Shown piece by piece: positions 33,665 through 42,165 of a stretch of DNA of 55,006 bases. Made by a program: the position numbers and the translations under genes. The notes below the pieces were generated by a model, which had not been told where the DNA came from, searched no databases, and saw nothing but the letters and a program-made list of their open reading frames with translations. The stretch comes from Alistipes sp. GTDB lineage: Bacteria > Bacteroidota > Bacteroidia > Bacteroidales > Rikenellaceae. How positions within the stretch are numbered: position 1 is the first letter of the stretch; every line of letters starts with the position of its first letter. Location of the stretch: positions 1 to 55,006 of the forward strand of contig JAFTVX010000037.1 in assembly GCA_017465575.1 (NCBI GenBank), read 5' to 3'.

Positions 33665-34660
33665 ATGAAAGTAGCCATTGACAGCGACATACCCTATATC
33701 CGCGGTATCATAGAACCATATGCCGAGGTCGTCTATATGCGTGACGACGACATCACCACCGAACGCATCGCCGACTGCGATGCTCTGCTTGTTCGCACCC
33801 GCACCCGTTGCAACGAGGCATTGCTCCGAGGTACAAAGATTCGCTTTATCGCCACCGCCACCATAGGCCTCGACCATATCGACCAAGAGTGGTGCCGAGC
33901 AAACGGCATCACCGTATGCAATGCCCGTGGTTGCAATGCCCGTGGCGTATTGCAGTGGGTGTCGGCAGTCTTGAAACATATCGTCATTGGCGACGGCAAG
34001 CGCCCCGAGGATTACACCTTGGGCATTGTGGGTGTAGGCTCGGTAGGCTCGCTTGTCGAGGAGTATGCTCGCCGTTGGGGATTTAGAGTTTTGTTGTGCG
34101 ACCCACCCCGCAAGGAGCGTGAAGGTGGCGATTTTAGAGAGTTGGATGAGCTTATCGAAAAGTGTGATATTCTAACATTCCACACCCCTCTCGATGCCAC
34201 AACACGCCATCTGCTCAACGGGGAGCGCATCACTCATATTAAGCCAAATACCATTATCATCAACGCCTCGCGAGGTGGTGTTGTCGACAATCGTGCAGTG
34301 TTCAATTCTTCGCATCGCTACTTCTTCGATGTTTGGGAGACAGAGCCCAATATCGACCGTGATGTCTTGGCGCGTGCCGAGCTCGCGACCAACCATATTG
34401 CAGGCTACTCAAAACAGGGCAAGGCAAACGCCACAGCAATGAGTGTCAATTCATTATCACACTACTTCGACCTTCCGCTAAAGGATTGGTATCCCGCCGA
34501 AGTAACGCCCACTACCCCACTTGCTATTGGCTGGGAGGAGATGTGCGCAAGGATTGACCGATATTGTGCTATTTCGGAAGAGAGCCTGCGACTTAAAGCC
34601 AACCCCGAGATATTCGAGACTTGGCGCAACAGCTACTCTTTCCGAGAGGAGTTTTTCTAA
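33665..34660 (+). CDS. pdxB: 4-phosphoerythronate dehydrogenase
   Basis: A 331-residue member of the D-2-hydroxyacid dehydrogenases. NAD-binding GIVGVGSVGS; DHIDQEWC; INASRGGVVDN; and the catalytic His in TNHIAGYSKQGKANAT. The C-terminal extension is typical for PdxB. It makes 3-hydroxy-2-oxo-4-phosphobutanoate for PLP synthesis. A short tandem repeat, CNARGCNARG, occurs where the family has a single NAxGCN. Confidence 0.9.
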   Translation: MKVAIDSDIPYIRGIIEPYAEVVYMRDDDITTERIADCDALLVRTRTRCNEALLRGTKIRFIATATIGLDHIDQEWCRANGITVCNARGCNARGVLQWVSAVLKHIVIGDGKRPEDYTLGIVGVGSVGSLVEEYARRWGFRVLLCDPPRKEREGGDFRELDELIEKCDILTFHTPLDATTRHLLNGERITHIKPNTIIINASRGGVVDNRAVFNSSHRYFFDVWETEPNIDRDVLARAELATNHIAGYSKQGKANATAMSVNSLSHYFDLPLKDWYPAEVTPTTPLAIGWEEMCARIDRYCAISEESLRLKANPEIFETWRNSYSFREEFF

Positions 34661-34742
34661 CCGCCACACCCAATAGGCACAATCGACCAATTTTCGACAC
34701 AAAAAAGTCGCATAAACGAGAACACCTTTGTAAATAATTTCG

Positions 34743-34750
34743 TACCTTTG
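34743..34750 (+). promoter_or_regulatory. pyrD promoter (-7 element)
   Basis: TACCTTTG, 26 bases before the ATG at 34777. No TTTG at the expected -33 spacing. Confidence 0.45.
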
Positions 34751-34776
34751 TATAAGTATACATTTACTTTTAGGTG

Positions 34777-35805
34777 ATGAAACGCTCACTCTTACAAAGG
34801 TTTCTAAGGCTGTTTCCTGCGGGCATGGCGCACTCTCTGCACCTCGCCCTACTCCGTTTTGCGGGCATATTTCCAGGCAAATGGTGGCTTCGTACGACCC
34901 TTGCACCACGCAGCCAAAAGCTTGAGCGCGAGGTGTTTGGCGTACATTTTCGCAACCCCATAGGCATCGCCGCAGGCTTCGACCCCGATGGCGACTATCT
35001 CGACGAGTTGGCAGCTTTGGGCTTCGGCTTTGTGGAGATTGGCTCTGTTATGCCACATATTCAGCCTGGCACACCCCGACCCCGACTCAAGCGCATCAAA
35101 AAGCAAAATTCGTTTATCGACAATTCGGGCTACCCGAGCCGTGGTTTGGAGTATGTATTGAGCAATATCCGACAGCGCACCAAGCACACACGCAACCTTG
35201 TAATCGGCTGTAACATAGGCAAGTGCACATCGACACCCAAGCGCTTAACATCGCGCGAATACCTGCGCGTTTTCCGCAATATGTATCAGTATGTCGACTA
35301 CTTCACGATTAATGCGGCGTGCAACACCTCGGCAAAGCAATATGTGCCTCGCACCCGCGAGGAGCTGTTGGAGCTTGTCGAGCCACTCTTTGAGTTCCGC
35401 CGTGGTCAGCTCGACTACCGCCCCATCCTTCTGAAAATTTCGCCCGACCTTACATACTCCGAGATTGACACCGCCGTCGACATCCTTATCGAGACTCCGC
35501 TCGACGGCATCGTCGCCGTAGCTGGCTCTACGGAGCTTATGCCCGAGGAGCGTGGCGCTGTGTGTGGCTCGTTGCTCACCGAGCGCGCTATCGAGGTTGT
35601 TAGTTATGTCGCCGAGAAGAGTGAGGGCAACTACCCCATCATCGGCACTGGCGGAATGATGACACCCAAAGATATACGCCGTATGTTCGAGGCTGGAGCA
35701 TCGCTCGTTGCTCTGAACAGCGGCATTAGAGAGAATGGATTTAAGCTCCTGCGCAATGCCGTTAAGGAGTTGGAAATGATAAATAAGGTAGGTTCTACAA
35801 ATTAG
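34777..35805 (+). CDS. pyrD: Dihydroorotate dehydrogenase, class 2
   Basis: A 342-residue FMN enzyme: hydrophobic N-terminal helix pair (LRLFPAGMAHSLHLALLRFAG) for membrane/quinone contact, GIAAGFDPDGDY, GFGFVEIGSVMPHIQPG, NAACNTS and IIGTGGMMTPKDIRRMFEAGASLVALNSG. It passes electrons to quinone in pyrimidine synthesis. The last residues (KVGSTN) and the stop TAG are encoded by the terminal repeat of a 197-bp palindrome. Confidence 0.93.
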   Translation: MKRSLLQRFLRLFPAGMAHSLHLALLRFAGIFPGKWWLRTTLAPRSQKLEREVFGVHFRNPIGIAAGFDPDGDYLDELAALGFGFVEIGSVMPHIQPGTPRPRLKRIKKQNSFIDNSGYPSRGLEYVLSNIRQRTKHTRNLVIGCNIGKCTSTPKRLTSREYLRVFRNMYQYVDYFTINAACNTSAKQYVPRTREELLELVEPLFEFRRGQLDYRPILLKISPDLTYSEIDTAVDILIETPLDGIVAVAGSTELMPEERGAVCGSLLTERAIEVVSYVAEKSEGNYPIIGTGGMMTPKDIRRMFEAGASLVALNSGIRENGFKLLRNAVKELEMINKVGSTN

Positions 35806-35981
35806 GTCGAGTTGATTTTGAAGAGTATTTTGAGCCAGATTTCAAATTTCTTCCGATGGCGCAATACGAGTATTGTAACTGAGGAAAAATTTGAAATATG
35901 CCAAAATAAATTCAAAAGCGACCGAAATAGAGTCCACCGACAACGAAAAAAACTTATATCCTAATTTGTAGAACATACCTT
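35785..35981. repeat. 197-bp palindrome filling the pyrD-cinA gap
   Basis: Terminal inverted repeats of 22 bp: AAGGTAGGTTCTACAAATTAGG (35785-35806) opposite its complement at 35960-35981 (one mismatch). Inside, TTCAAATTT...AAATTTGAA, TATTTTG...CAAAATA and a tip hairpin CAATAC-GA-GTATTG pair in register. The left arm is the coding end of pyrD; the right arm ends 3 bases before the cinA ATG. Confidence 0.72.
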
Positions 35982-35984
35982 GAA

Positions 35985-37223
35985 ATGAAAGCTACTATTA
36001 TTACGATAGGCGATGAGATACTAATTGGTCAGATTGTCGATACCAACAGTGTCTCGATAGCCAAGAAGCTCAATGCTATAGGCATCACCATCGCCGAGAA
36101 AATCTCGATTGGCGATACTCGCGAGGCGATTGTTACGACCCTCGACCGTGCGCTCAAGGCGACAGATGTGCTGATTATCACGGGCGGTCTCGGGCCTACG
36201 AAAGATGATATCACGAAGCACACCTTGGCGGAGTATTTCGGCTCGAAACTGCGATACGATGAGGCTGAAGCAGAGCATATTCGCTCGTTGCTTGCTCGCC
36301 GTGGCATCGACTTTACCGACCTTAACCGCGGTCAAGCGATGGTGCCCGAGTGTTGCACCGTGTTGCACAACGCCCACGGCACAGCACCAGGTATGTGGTT
36401 TGACCACGAAGGCAAGGTTATCGTGTCGTTGCCGGGTGTACCGTTCGAGATGGAGCACTTGATGGAGGACGAGGTGATACCTCGCCTAAAAGAGCGCTTC
36501 GAGTTGCGCGCTATCGTACACCTCACACTTATCACTCGCGGTATCCCCGAGTCTATACTCGCCGCACGCATTGCCGAGTGGGAGGATAACCTTCCCGAGG
36601 AGATGCATCTTGCCTACCTCCCCGCACCCAATGTGGTGCGCTTGCGACTCTCGGCATACGATGTCGAGGGCGTCGAGGAGGAGCGCGCTATCCGCGAGGA
36701 GTTCAAGAAATTGGAGGCTATCATCGGCGACAATATCGTTGGCTGGGAGGGTGCAACGGTCGAGCAGCAGGTGCACCAGATACTCACCGAGCGAGGCTTA
36801 AAGCTCGCCGTAGCAGAGAGTTGCACGGGCGGCACTATCGCCTCGAAGTTCACCGCTATGGCGGGTGCTTCGGCATACTTTATGGCGGGTGCCGTAACCT
36901 ACTCCAACGAGGCGAAACACGATATATTGGGCGTAAGTTGGGAGAGCCTCAACCAATATGGTGCTGTCAGCGAGCAGGTGGCACGCGAGATGGCAGAGGG
37001 CGCTCGCCGTGTGGCTAATGCCGACTACGCCATCGCCACCACAGGCATCGCAGGACCCACGGGAGGCTCCGCAGAGAAGCCCGTAGGCACGGTATGGATG
37101 GCGGTTGCTACGCCCAACGGCACAGTTGCCATTATGCGTAACTCGGGTACCGACCGAGGACAGATCGTGAGTCGTGCTTCGGCATACGCTATCGAGCTTT
37201 TGCTCAACGAGTTAAAACGATAA
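35985..37223 (+). CDS. cinA: CinA, NMN deamidase / ADP-ribose pyrophosphatase
   Basis: A 412-residue two-domain protein. N-terminal MoCF-like domain (about 1-170: IITIGDEILIGQIVDTNS, ITGGLGPTKDDITK). C-terminal PncC domain (about 250-412: LAVAESCTGGTIASKFTAMAG, IATTGIAGPTGG) which deamidates nicotinamide mononucleotide. The adjacent pncB gene makes nicotinate mononucleotide, so the pair recycles pyridine nucleotides. Confidence 0.93.
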   Translation: MKATIITIGDEILIGQIVDTNSVSIAKKLNAIGITIAEKISIGDTREAIVTTLDRALKATDVLIITGGLGPTKDDITKHTLAEYFGSKLRYDEAEAEHIRSLLARRGIDFTDLNRGQAMVPECCTVLHNAHGTAPGMWFDHEGKVIVSLPGVPFEMEHLMEDEVIPRLKERFELRAIVHLTLITRGIPESILAARIAEWEDNLPEEMHLAYLPAPNVVRLRLSAYDVEGVEEERAIREEFKKLEAIIGDNIVGWEGATVEQQVHQILTERGLKLAVAESCTGGTIASKFTAMAGASAYFMAGAVTYSNEAKHDILGVSWESLNQYGAVSEQVAREMAEGARRVANADYAIATTGIAGPTGGSAEKPVGTVWMAVATPNGTVAIMRNSGTDRGQIVSRASAYAIELLLNELKR

Positions 37224-37244
37224 TAAACTAAAACTTAAATAGAT

Positions 37245-38411
37245 ATGATCCGTTCAATCTTAGACACCGACCTCTACAAGTTTACCACTTCGTACGCCTA
37301 CTTCAAGCTCTACCCACAGGCAATCGGTACATTTACCTTCAACGACCGCGCAAAGGTCGAGTATGACGATGACTTCCTCGACGACCTCAAGGCTGAGCTC
37401 AAGGCTTTGGAGCGTATCTCGCTCTCGGAGGACGAGTTCAACTATATGAACAAGAACTGCAAATATATCCCGCAGAACTACTTCGAGTGGTTGCGTGGCT
37501 TTAGATTCGATGCCTCGAAAATCAATGTGTGGCTTGACGAGGAGCGCCACCTGCAAATCAATGTTACCGACTATATGTATAAGGTAACACTCTATGAGAT
37601 TCCTGTGCTCGCCACCGTGTCGGAGTTGTTCCACTTGCGTAATAGCTACGATGCCGAGGCTATGATTGCCCGTTTGGAAGAGAAGGAGCAGATTGCCCGC
37701 GAAAACAACCTTGTATTCTCGGACTTCGGCACCCGCCGCCGCTTCTCGTACGATGTGCAGCGTATGGTCGTTAAGCACCTTAAGAACAACCCTTGCGGCT
37801 GCACTGGCACATCGAACTGCCATCTGGCTATGGAGCTGGATATGAAGATGATAGGCACATATCCCCACGAGTTGCCGATGTTTATCGCAGCGGTTAATGG
37901 TGGCCCTCGAAATGCCAACTACCTCACGATGGAGGACTGGGTGAAGGTCTACGACGGCTACCTCGGCACAGCCCTTACCGATAGCTTTGGCTCGGAGGTC
38001 TTCTTCAACAACTTCTCGAAGAAGCACGCCTGCCTCTTTGATGGTGTTCGCCACGACTCTGGCGACCCCATCGCATTTATCGATATGGCAATCAACCGCT
38101 ATAAGGAGCTCGGTATCGACCCTATGACCAAGTCGATTGTATTTAGCGACTCGCTCAACTTCGAGAAGTGCGTGAAGATTAAGAACGCCTGCGAGGGTCG
38201 CATCAAGTGTATGTTCGGTATCGGAACCAACCTCACCTGCGACACGGGTCACGCCTCTTGCAATATCGTTATGAAGCTCTCATCTTGCCAGATTAACGAG
38301 CGCAAACCCAAGGAGTTATGCGTAAAACTCTCGGATGTCGAGGGCAAGGAGATGGGCGACCCCGAGGAGGTAAAGGTATACCGCTACCTCCTGCGCAACC
38401 AAGGAAAATAA
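37245..38411 (+). CDS. pncB: Nicotinate phosphoribosyltransferase
   Basis: A 388-residue NAPRTase: N-terminal DTDLYKFTTSYAYF, FSDFGTRRRFSYDVQRM, DGVRHDSGDPIAF, IVFSDSLNFEKC and FGIGTNLTCDTGH. It makes NaMN from nicotinate, PRPP and ATP. It lies 21 bases after cinA and 5 bases before the HTH gene. Confidence 0.95.
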   Translation: MIRSILDTDLYKFTTSYAYFKLYPQAIGTFTFNDRAKVEYDDDFLDDLKAELKALERISLSEDEFNYMNKNCKYIPQNYFEWLRGFRFDASKINVWLDEERHLQINVTDYMYKVTLYEIPVLATVSELFHLRNSYDAEAMIARLEEKEQIARENNLVFSDFGTRRRFSYDVQRMVVKHLKNNPCGCTGTSNCHLAMELDMKMIGTYPHELPMFIAAVNGGPRNANYLTMEDWVKVYDGYLGTALTDSFGSEVFFNNFSKKHACLFDGVRHDSGDPIAFIDMAINRYKELGIDPMTKSIVFSDSLNFEKCVKIKNACEGRIKCMFGIGTNLTCDTGHASCNIVMKLSSCQINERKPKELCVKLSDVEGKEMGDPEEVKVYRYLLRNQGK

Positions 38412-38416
38412 GGACT

Positions 38417-38641
38417 ATGAGGAATGAACTAAACCCCAACCTTTGCGACAATAGCATCCAGTATCTTGCCGAGCGCTTTCCGGAGCTCAACATCAAGCAG
38501 ATAGCTGTCGCTTTGGGCATCAACGACAAACTGATGCACCAATACGCCAACGGCTCAAAGAACCCTGGTCCCGAACGCCGCAAGGAGGTCGAGGATTATA
38601 TCCACAAACTCGCCGAGGAGTTGCTCAAAACAACCCTGTAA
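38417..38641 (+). CDS. Small XRE-like HTH protein
   Basis: ATG 38417 gives a 74-residue protein with an HTH (IKQIAVALGINDKLMHQYANGSKNPGPERRKEVEDYIHKLAEELL), resembling small phage-repressor-like DNA-binding proteins. A longer frame starting at 38318 lies inside pncB and is rejected. It follows pncB by 5 bases, so it might regulate NAD salvage (inference). The first unit of the hairpin array begins 27 bases after its stop and could serve as its terminator. Confidence 0.7.
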   Translation: MRNELNPNLCDNSIQYLAERFPELNIKQIAVALGINDKLMHQYANGSKNPGPERRKEVEDYIHKLAEELLKTTL

Positions 38642-38667
38642 CAGAAACTCAAACACACTCTATAAAA

Positions 38668-39833
38668 ACACACGGGTAGACTTTTTCCTACCCGTGTGTT
38701 TTTTATGCCCCATTTTTGAAGTTCACCCCCACCAACCGCACGGGTATACTTTTGCCTACCCGTGTAATTTTACACACTCTTTCTACTTTAGAACTCCCCA
38801 ATATCCGCACGGGTATACTTTTACCTACCCGTGTGTGTTTTCTTTCGCCCCCCTTCTGAAACTATCACCTCCATCCGCACGGGTAGGTTTTTGTATACCC
38901 GTGTCATTTTTTATACCCCCTTTTACCTTGGCATTCTCCACAACCGCACGGGTAGGCAAAAACCGACTAGCATCATTGTGGGGGCGAGCATCCTTGATAA
39001 CAACCCCTCAATCCGCACGGGTAGGTTTTTGTATACCCGTGTTATTATTTGCCCCCCTTTTTTTTACCTTGGCATTCTCCACAACCGCACGGGTAGGTAA
39101 GAACCTACTAGCATCATTGTGGAGGCGAGCATCCTTGATAACAACCCCTCCAACCGCACGGGTATACTTTTGCCTACCCGCGTGTTTTTTATGTCTTTTT
39201 TTTGAAGTTCACCCTCACCAACCGCTCGGGTAGACTTTTTCCTACCCGTGTAATTTTACACACTCTTTCTACTTTATCACTCCCCAATATCCGCACGGGT
39301 AGGTAAAAACCTACTAGCATCATTGTGGGGGCGAGCATCCTTGATAACAACCCCTCCAACCCCACGGGTAGGTTTTTGTATACCCGTGTTATTATTTGTC
39401 CCCCCCTTTTTTACCTTGGCATTCTCCACAACCGCACGGGTAGGTAAAAACCTACTAGCATCATAGTTGGGATGAGTCTCCGTTCTTATAATCACCCCTC
39501 CAACCCCACGGGTGGATTTTTGTATACCCGTGTCAGACTGGAACATATCCTCTAATTATATCACCCCCCCCCACAACCGCACGGGTGGGTTTTTGTATAC
39601 CCGCGTCAGACTGGGGTATCTCCTATATTCTTATTACTTTCCCCACAACCTCACGGGTATACTTTTACCTACCCGTGTCATTTTTTAGGATATCTTCACC
39701 ACCTTTATCCTCCCCCACTACCGCACGGGTAGGTTTTTGTATACCCGTGTCATTTTAGGGCACCTTTTTGATATGAAGTTCCACAAACTGCACGGGTAGG
39801 TAAAAACCTACTAACATCATTGTTGGGTGTTGT
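38668..39833. repeat. 17-unit hairpin array with 67-73-bp spacing
   Basis: Each unit begins CACGGGT(A/G) (one has CTCGGGTA). Heads start at 38671, 38739, 38808, 38878, 38947, 39016, 39088, 39157, 39225, 39294, 39363, 39435, 39507, 39580, 39652, 39724 and 39791. Three forms occur. v1 is CACGGGTATAC-TTTT-nCCTACCCGTG; v2 is CACGGGTAGG-TTTTT-GTATACCCGTG; v3 is CACGGGTAGGTAAAAACCTACTAGCATC. v1 and v2 hairpins are followed by T-rich sequence, as a terminator would be. Spacers recur (ttggcattctccacaac three times or more, gcgagcatccttgataacaa four times), showing block duplication. No protein gene is present. Confidence 0.85.
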
Positions 39834-39901
39834 GGGTAAGGAGGATGGGAGGGTGTTAAAAGGCTGTTTATCTTATTATTTCATAATAAAAGCGGGCAAA
39901 G

Positions 39902-39932
39902 TTTGCAGATTGAGAAAATTTGTGTATCTTTG
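39902..39932 (+). promoter_or_regulatory. Consensus promoter of rpmB-rpmG
   Basis: TTTG (39902-39905), 19 bases, TATCTTTG (39925-39932). The leader to rpmB is about 40 bases. Confidence 0.7.
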
Positions 39933-39977
39933 TGCGCTTTTCTGTTATGGTGACAGAGAAGATAAAATTAAAGTACA

Positions 39978-40211
39978 ATGAAAGTTTGTGAAATCACTGG
40001 TAAGGTAGCGATGGTGGGTAACAATGTTTCTCACTCGCACATCCGCACCAAGCGCACATTCTCACCTAACTTGAGAACTAAGCGTTTCTGGTCGGAGGAG
40101 GAGGGCCGCTGGATCACTTTGAAGGTTTCGGCTGCCGGCATCAAAACAATCAACAAGAAGGGTCTTGCAGCAGCACTCCGTGAGGCTAAGGCCGCTAAGA
40201 AGGTTTACTAA
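39978..40211 (+). CDS. rpmB: Ribosomal protein bL28
   Basis: A 77-residue L28 ([26 protein letters not shown]-type start, [21 protein letters not shown]). The single N-terminal Cys is retained. It begins the set bL28-bL33-DUF4295 that is conserved in Bacteroidetes. Confidence 0.96.
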   Translation: MKVCEITGKVAMVGNNVSHSHIRTKRTFSPNLRTKRFWSEEEGRWITLKVSAAGIKTINKKGLAAALREAKAAKKVY

Positions 40212-40227
40212 AAACAAGTAGCAGAAA

Positions 40228-40410
40228 ATGGCAAAGAAAGGTAACAGAGTGCAGGTGATCCTTGAGTGCACCGAGCAGAAGGAGAGCGGCGTAGCAGGTA
40301 TGTCACGCTACATCACCACTAAGAACAAGAAGAATACTCCCGACCGTTTGGAGCGTAAGAAGTACAATCCTTACTTGAAGCGAGTAACAGTTCACCGCGA
40401 GATTAAGTAA
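40228..40410 (+). CDS. rpmG: Ribosomal protein bL33
   Basis: A 60-residue L33: [50 protein letters not shown]. It has one Cys rather than four, so it is the zinc-free type. Confidence 0.95.
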   Translation: MAKKGNRVQVILECTEQKESGVAGMSRYITTKNKKNTPDRLERKKYNPYLKRVTVHREIK

Positions 40411-40431
40411 TTTTAACGACAGTAGGAAAGT

Positions 40432-40590
40432 ATGGCAAAGAAAGTAGTTGCAACCCTTAAGACGGGTAATGCCAAGAAGTACACTAAGTGCATCAAGATG
40501 GTTAAGTCGGAGAAGACTGGTGCTTATGTTTTCCAGTCACAGAACATCTTGGAGGATGAGGATATTAAGGCATTCTTCGCACAGAAATAA
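40432..40590 (+). CDS. DUF4295 family protein (52 aa)
   Basis: ATG 40432 to TAA 40590 encodes 52 residues, beginning MAKKVVATLKTGNAKKYTK and ending EDIKAFFAQK. This matches DUF4295, a tiny basic protein encoded directly after rpmG across Bacteroidetes and probably ribosome-associated (position-based inference). Codon use is like the ribosomal proteins. Confidence 0.85.
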   Translation: MAKKVVATLKTGNAKKYTKCIKMVKSEKTGAYVFQSQNILEDEDIKAFFAQK

Positions 40591-40616
40591 TTTGGATTAG
40601 CTGCCAAAAGGCACTA

Positions 40617-40655
40617 ATACTAAAGGCGACCAAATGGTCGCCTTTAGTATTTTAT
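40617..40655 (+). terminator. Intrinsic terminator after DUF4295
   Basis: The 15-bp perfect stem ATACTAAAGGCGACC / GGTCGCCTTTAGTAT with loop aaat is followed by ttta. Confidence 0.8.
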
Positions 40656-40719
40656 GGAGTTTGTATAACTCCATAAAACACTAAAGAGTTGTTAGTTATT
40701 AGTTTTTAGCTATTAGAGT

Positions 40720-40912
40720 TGCAGGCATTTCGCCTGCGGGCTATCGCCCAAGAGGCAAAAGGGGCAAAAGAGGCAAAAGAGGAGATAGCAAAGGCACAGT
40801 TGGATAGGGAGTTTAAAGAGTTTAGGGAATGTAATGAATTTAAGGAGAGCGCTACCGACATTTATCCCTAACCACCATACACTCCTTAAATTCACTAATA
40901 AACTACCTTTCC
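40720..40912. repeat. Mixed alpha/gamma fold-back block
   Basis: It starts with gcaggcatttcgcctgc (the hairpin that ends alpha blocks) and aggcaaaaggggcaaaagagg units. It continues as a gamma block with the loop gagcgctaccgacatttatcc. It abuts copy G of the flush-stop palindrome. Confidence 0.55.
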
Positions 40913-40926
40913 AATCAGCACTCAGC

Positions 40927-41056
40927 CAATTTTTGATTAGAAGGGGTTAGCTGTGGCCTCGATAAAGAAATTGCCCTGGATGGATAGTACTTGAAGTACA
41001 TTCCATTCAGGGCAATGATTGAGAGGTCACAGATGACCCCTTATAATCGAAAATTA
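40927..41056 (-). repeat. Flush-stop palindrome, copy G (after the BI-1 gene)
   Basis: 130 bp; far end CAATTTTTGATTAGAAGGGG, near end CCCCTTATAATCGAAAATTA with TTA as the stop of the minus-strand gene. Core GGATAGTAC-ttgaa-GTACATTCC: the pairing bases changed together (GGGCTG/TATCCC to GGAATG/TATCC), which suggests selection on structure. Confidence 0.72.
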
Positions 41057-41752
41057 CTCGCGGTTGCCGCCTAAAATACGAAGCAACATCAAGAAAAGGT
41101 TGATGAAATCAAGATACAATGTAAGCGCACCAAGAAGTGCGAGCTTATGACCACTCTCGTCGGCAGTGCCAAACTGTAGGAAGAGCTGCTTAAGCTTCTG
41201 GGTATCCCACGCGATAAGGCCTGTAAAGATTACCACACCGGCATAAGTCGTTATCCAGTAGAGCATTGTCGATTTAAGGAAGATATTGACAAGGGTGGCG
41301 ATAATAAGACCTATAAGGAGCGTATAGAGCAGGCTGCCCATACGCGAGAGGTCGAGGCGTGTGACATAGCCTACGATGCTCATAGCGAGGAATGTGCCCG
41401 CCGTGACGAAGAATGTGGTGGCTATGGTCTCGCCCGTATAGACAAGGAAGATAGTCGAGAATGTAACACCCGTAAGCACCGAGTAGAGGATAAATAGGAG
41501 TGTTGCTGTTCCCATCGACATATGCATAACGCGCGCCGAGAGCCACAACACAAGACCAAACTCCGCAATGAGGAGAATCCATATTGATGCGGGGTGCATA
41601 AAGATGTACTCGAGGATTGCGGGCGACGATGCTACGAACCAAGCGGTAAGGCCAGTTACTGCCAAGGCGGCTGCCATCTGGATGTAGACGCTCTTAAACA
41701 AGCGACCTACAAGCGCATACGAGGCGCTCTGTGCTGATGAATATTCAACCAT
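41054..41752 (-). CDS. Bax inhibitor-1 / YccA family membrane protein
   Basis: A 232-residue protein with seven predicted membrane helices and the family's C-terminal segment GLIAWDTQKLKQLFLQFGTADES...LALLGALTLYLDFINLFLMLLRILG. Bacterial members (YccA, YetJ) are linked to membrane-protein quality control or act as pH-sensitive Ca2+ leak channels. The ATG lies 16 bases after the tRNA-Arg gene with no promoter between, so it is probably expressed from the tRNA promoter. Confidence 0.88.
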   Translation of the reverse strand: MVEYSSAQSASYALVGRLFKSVYIQMAAALAVTGLTAWFVASSPAILEYIFMHPASIWILLIAEFGLVLWLSARVMHMSMGTATLLFILYSVLTGVTFSTIFLVYTGETIATTFFVTAGTFLAMSIVGYVTRLDLSRMGSLLYTLLIGLIIATLVNIFLKSTMLYWITTYAGVVIFTGLIAWDTQKLKQLFLQFGTADESGHKLALLGALTLYLDFINLFLMLLRILGGNRE

Positions 41753-41768
41753 AATCTTAATATTTTTG

Positions 41769-41840
41769 TAGCCCCGATGGGAATCGAACCCATATCGCAG
41801 GTTTAGGAAACCTGTGTTCTATCCGTTGAACTACAGAGCC
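41769..41840 (-). tRNA. tRNA-Arg (anticodon CCU)
   Basis: Minus strand begins GGCTCTGTAGTTCAACGGAT, with anticodon arm CAGGT-TTCCTAA-ACCTG (anticodon CCT, codon AGG) and T-arm GGGTTCGATTCCC. The acceptor stem has several G-U pairs; no CCA is encoded. It carries arginine to AGG codons, which are rare in the surrounding genes. Confidence 0.9.
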
Positions 41841-41851
41841 ATTAGAAGATA

Positions 41852-41882
41852 CAAATATAGTACAATTTTTCGGATTTTCAAA
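41852..41882 (-). promoter_or_regulatory. Consensus promoter of tRNA-Arg
   Basis: On the minus strand TTTG (41882-41879), 19 bases, TATATTTG (41859-41852), 11 bases before the tRNA. A complete match to the consensus. Confidence 0.75.
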
Positions 41883-41884
41883 GA

Positions 41885-42095
41885 GGAGTGGAAAAATTGG
41901 ACTCTTTATAGGTATAAAGACCCATTTGCACATTGCACCATATTACAATTAGAAAATTTTAGACCAACATTTTTAGCCATACAAATATCACATATCTCAC
42001 TGATTATCAACAATAAATGCAAGTATAATGTTTTTGACCATAAAATTAAGTAGTAGAAAATCGGTTGAATATTTCCGTAGGTAGCAAAAATTTCG
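41885..42095. other. AT-rich gap with no recognised gene
   Basis: About 210 bases between the tRNA promoter and the acyl-CoA synthetase promoter. It contains no repeat of the families seen elsewhere and no convincing reading frame; the frame that crosses it runs through the tRNA. Confidence 0.5.
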
Positions 42096-42103
42096 TATCT
42101 TTG
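42096..42103 (+). promoter_or_regulatory. Promoter of the acyl-CoA synthetase gene
   Basis: TATCTTTG; the leader to the ATG at 42166 is about 57 bases. Confidence 0.5.
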
Positions 42104-42165
42104 TGGCGATTATGTGCTATTAGCACCCCGAAAAAGGAGATATATTAACTATACATATATTTATT

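Noticed and set aside
33905-33960. Duplication error in pdxB (CNARGCNARG)
   Set aside because: The second copy matches the family's GCN motif position and the frame continues with all catalytic residues, so it looks like normal sequence with a chance tandem.
37260-38252. 330-residue minus-strand frame opposite pncB
   Set aside because: The antisense shadow of pncB; no recognisable domain, and pncB motifs are intact.
38694-39546. Repeat-containing protein genes in the array (plus-strand frame 38694-39233, minus-strand frame 39277-39546)
   Set aside because: The frames arise from the repeat itself; the unit spacing is not a constant multiple of three and the frames break. No start context or promoter supports them.
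38668-39833. CRISPR array
   Set aside because: The spacing is CRISPR-like, but spacers recur and resemble one another, repeats exist in three forms with internal palindromes, and no cas gene is in the window.
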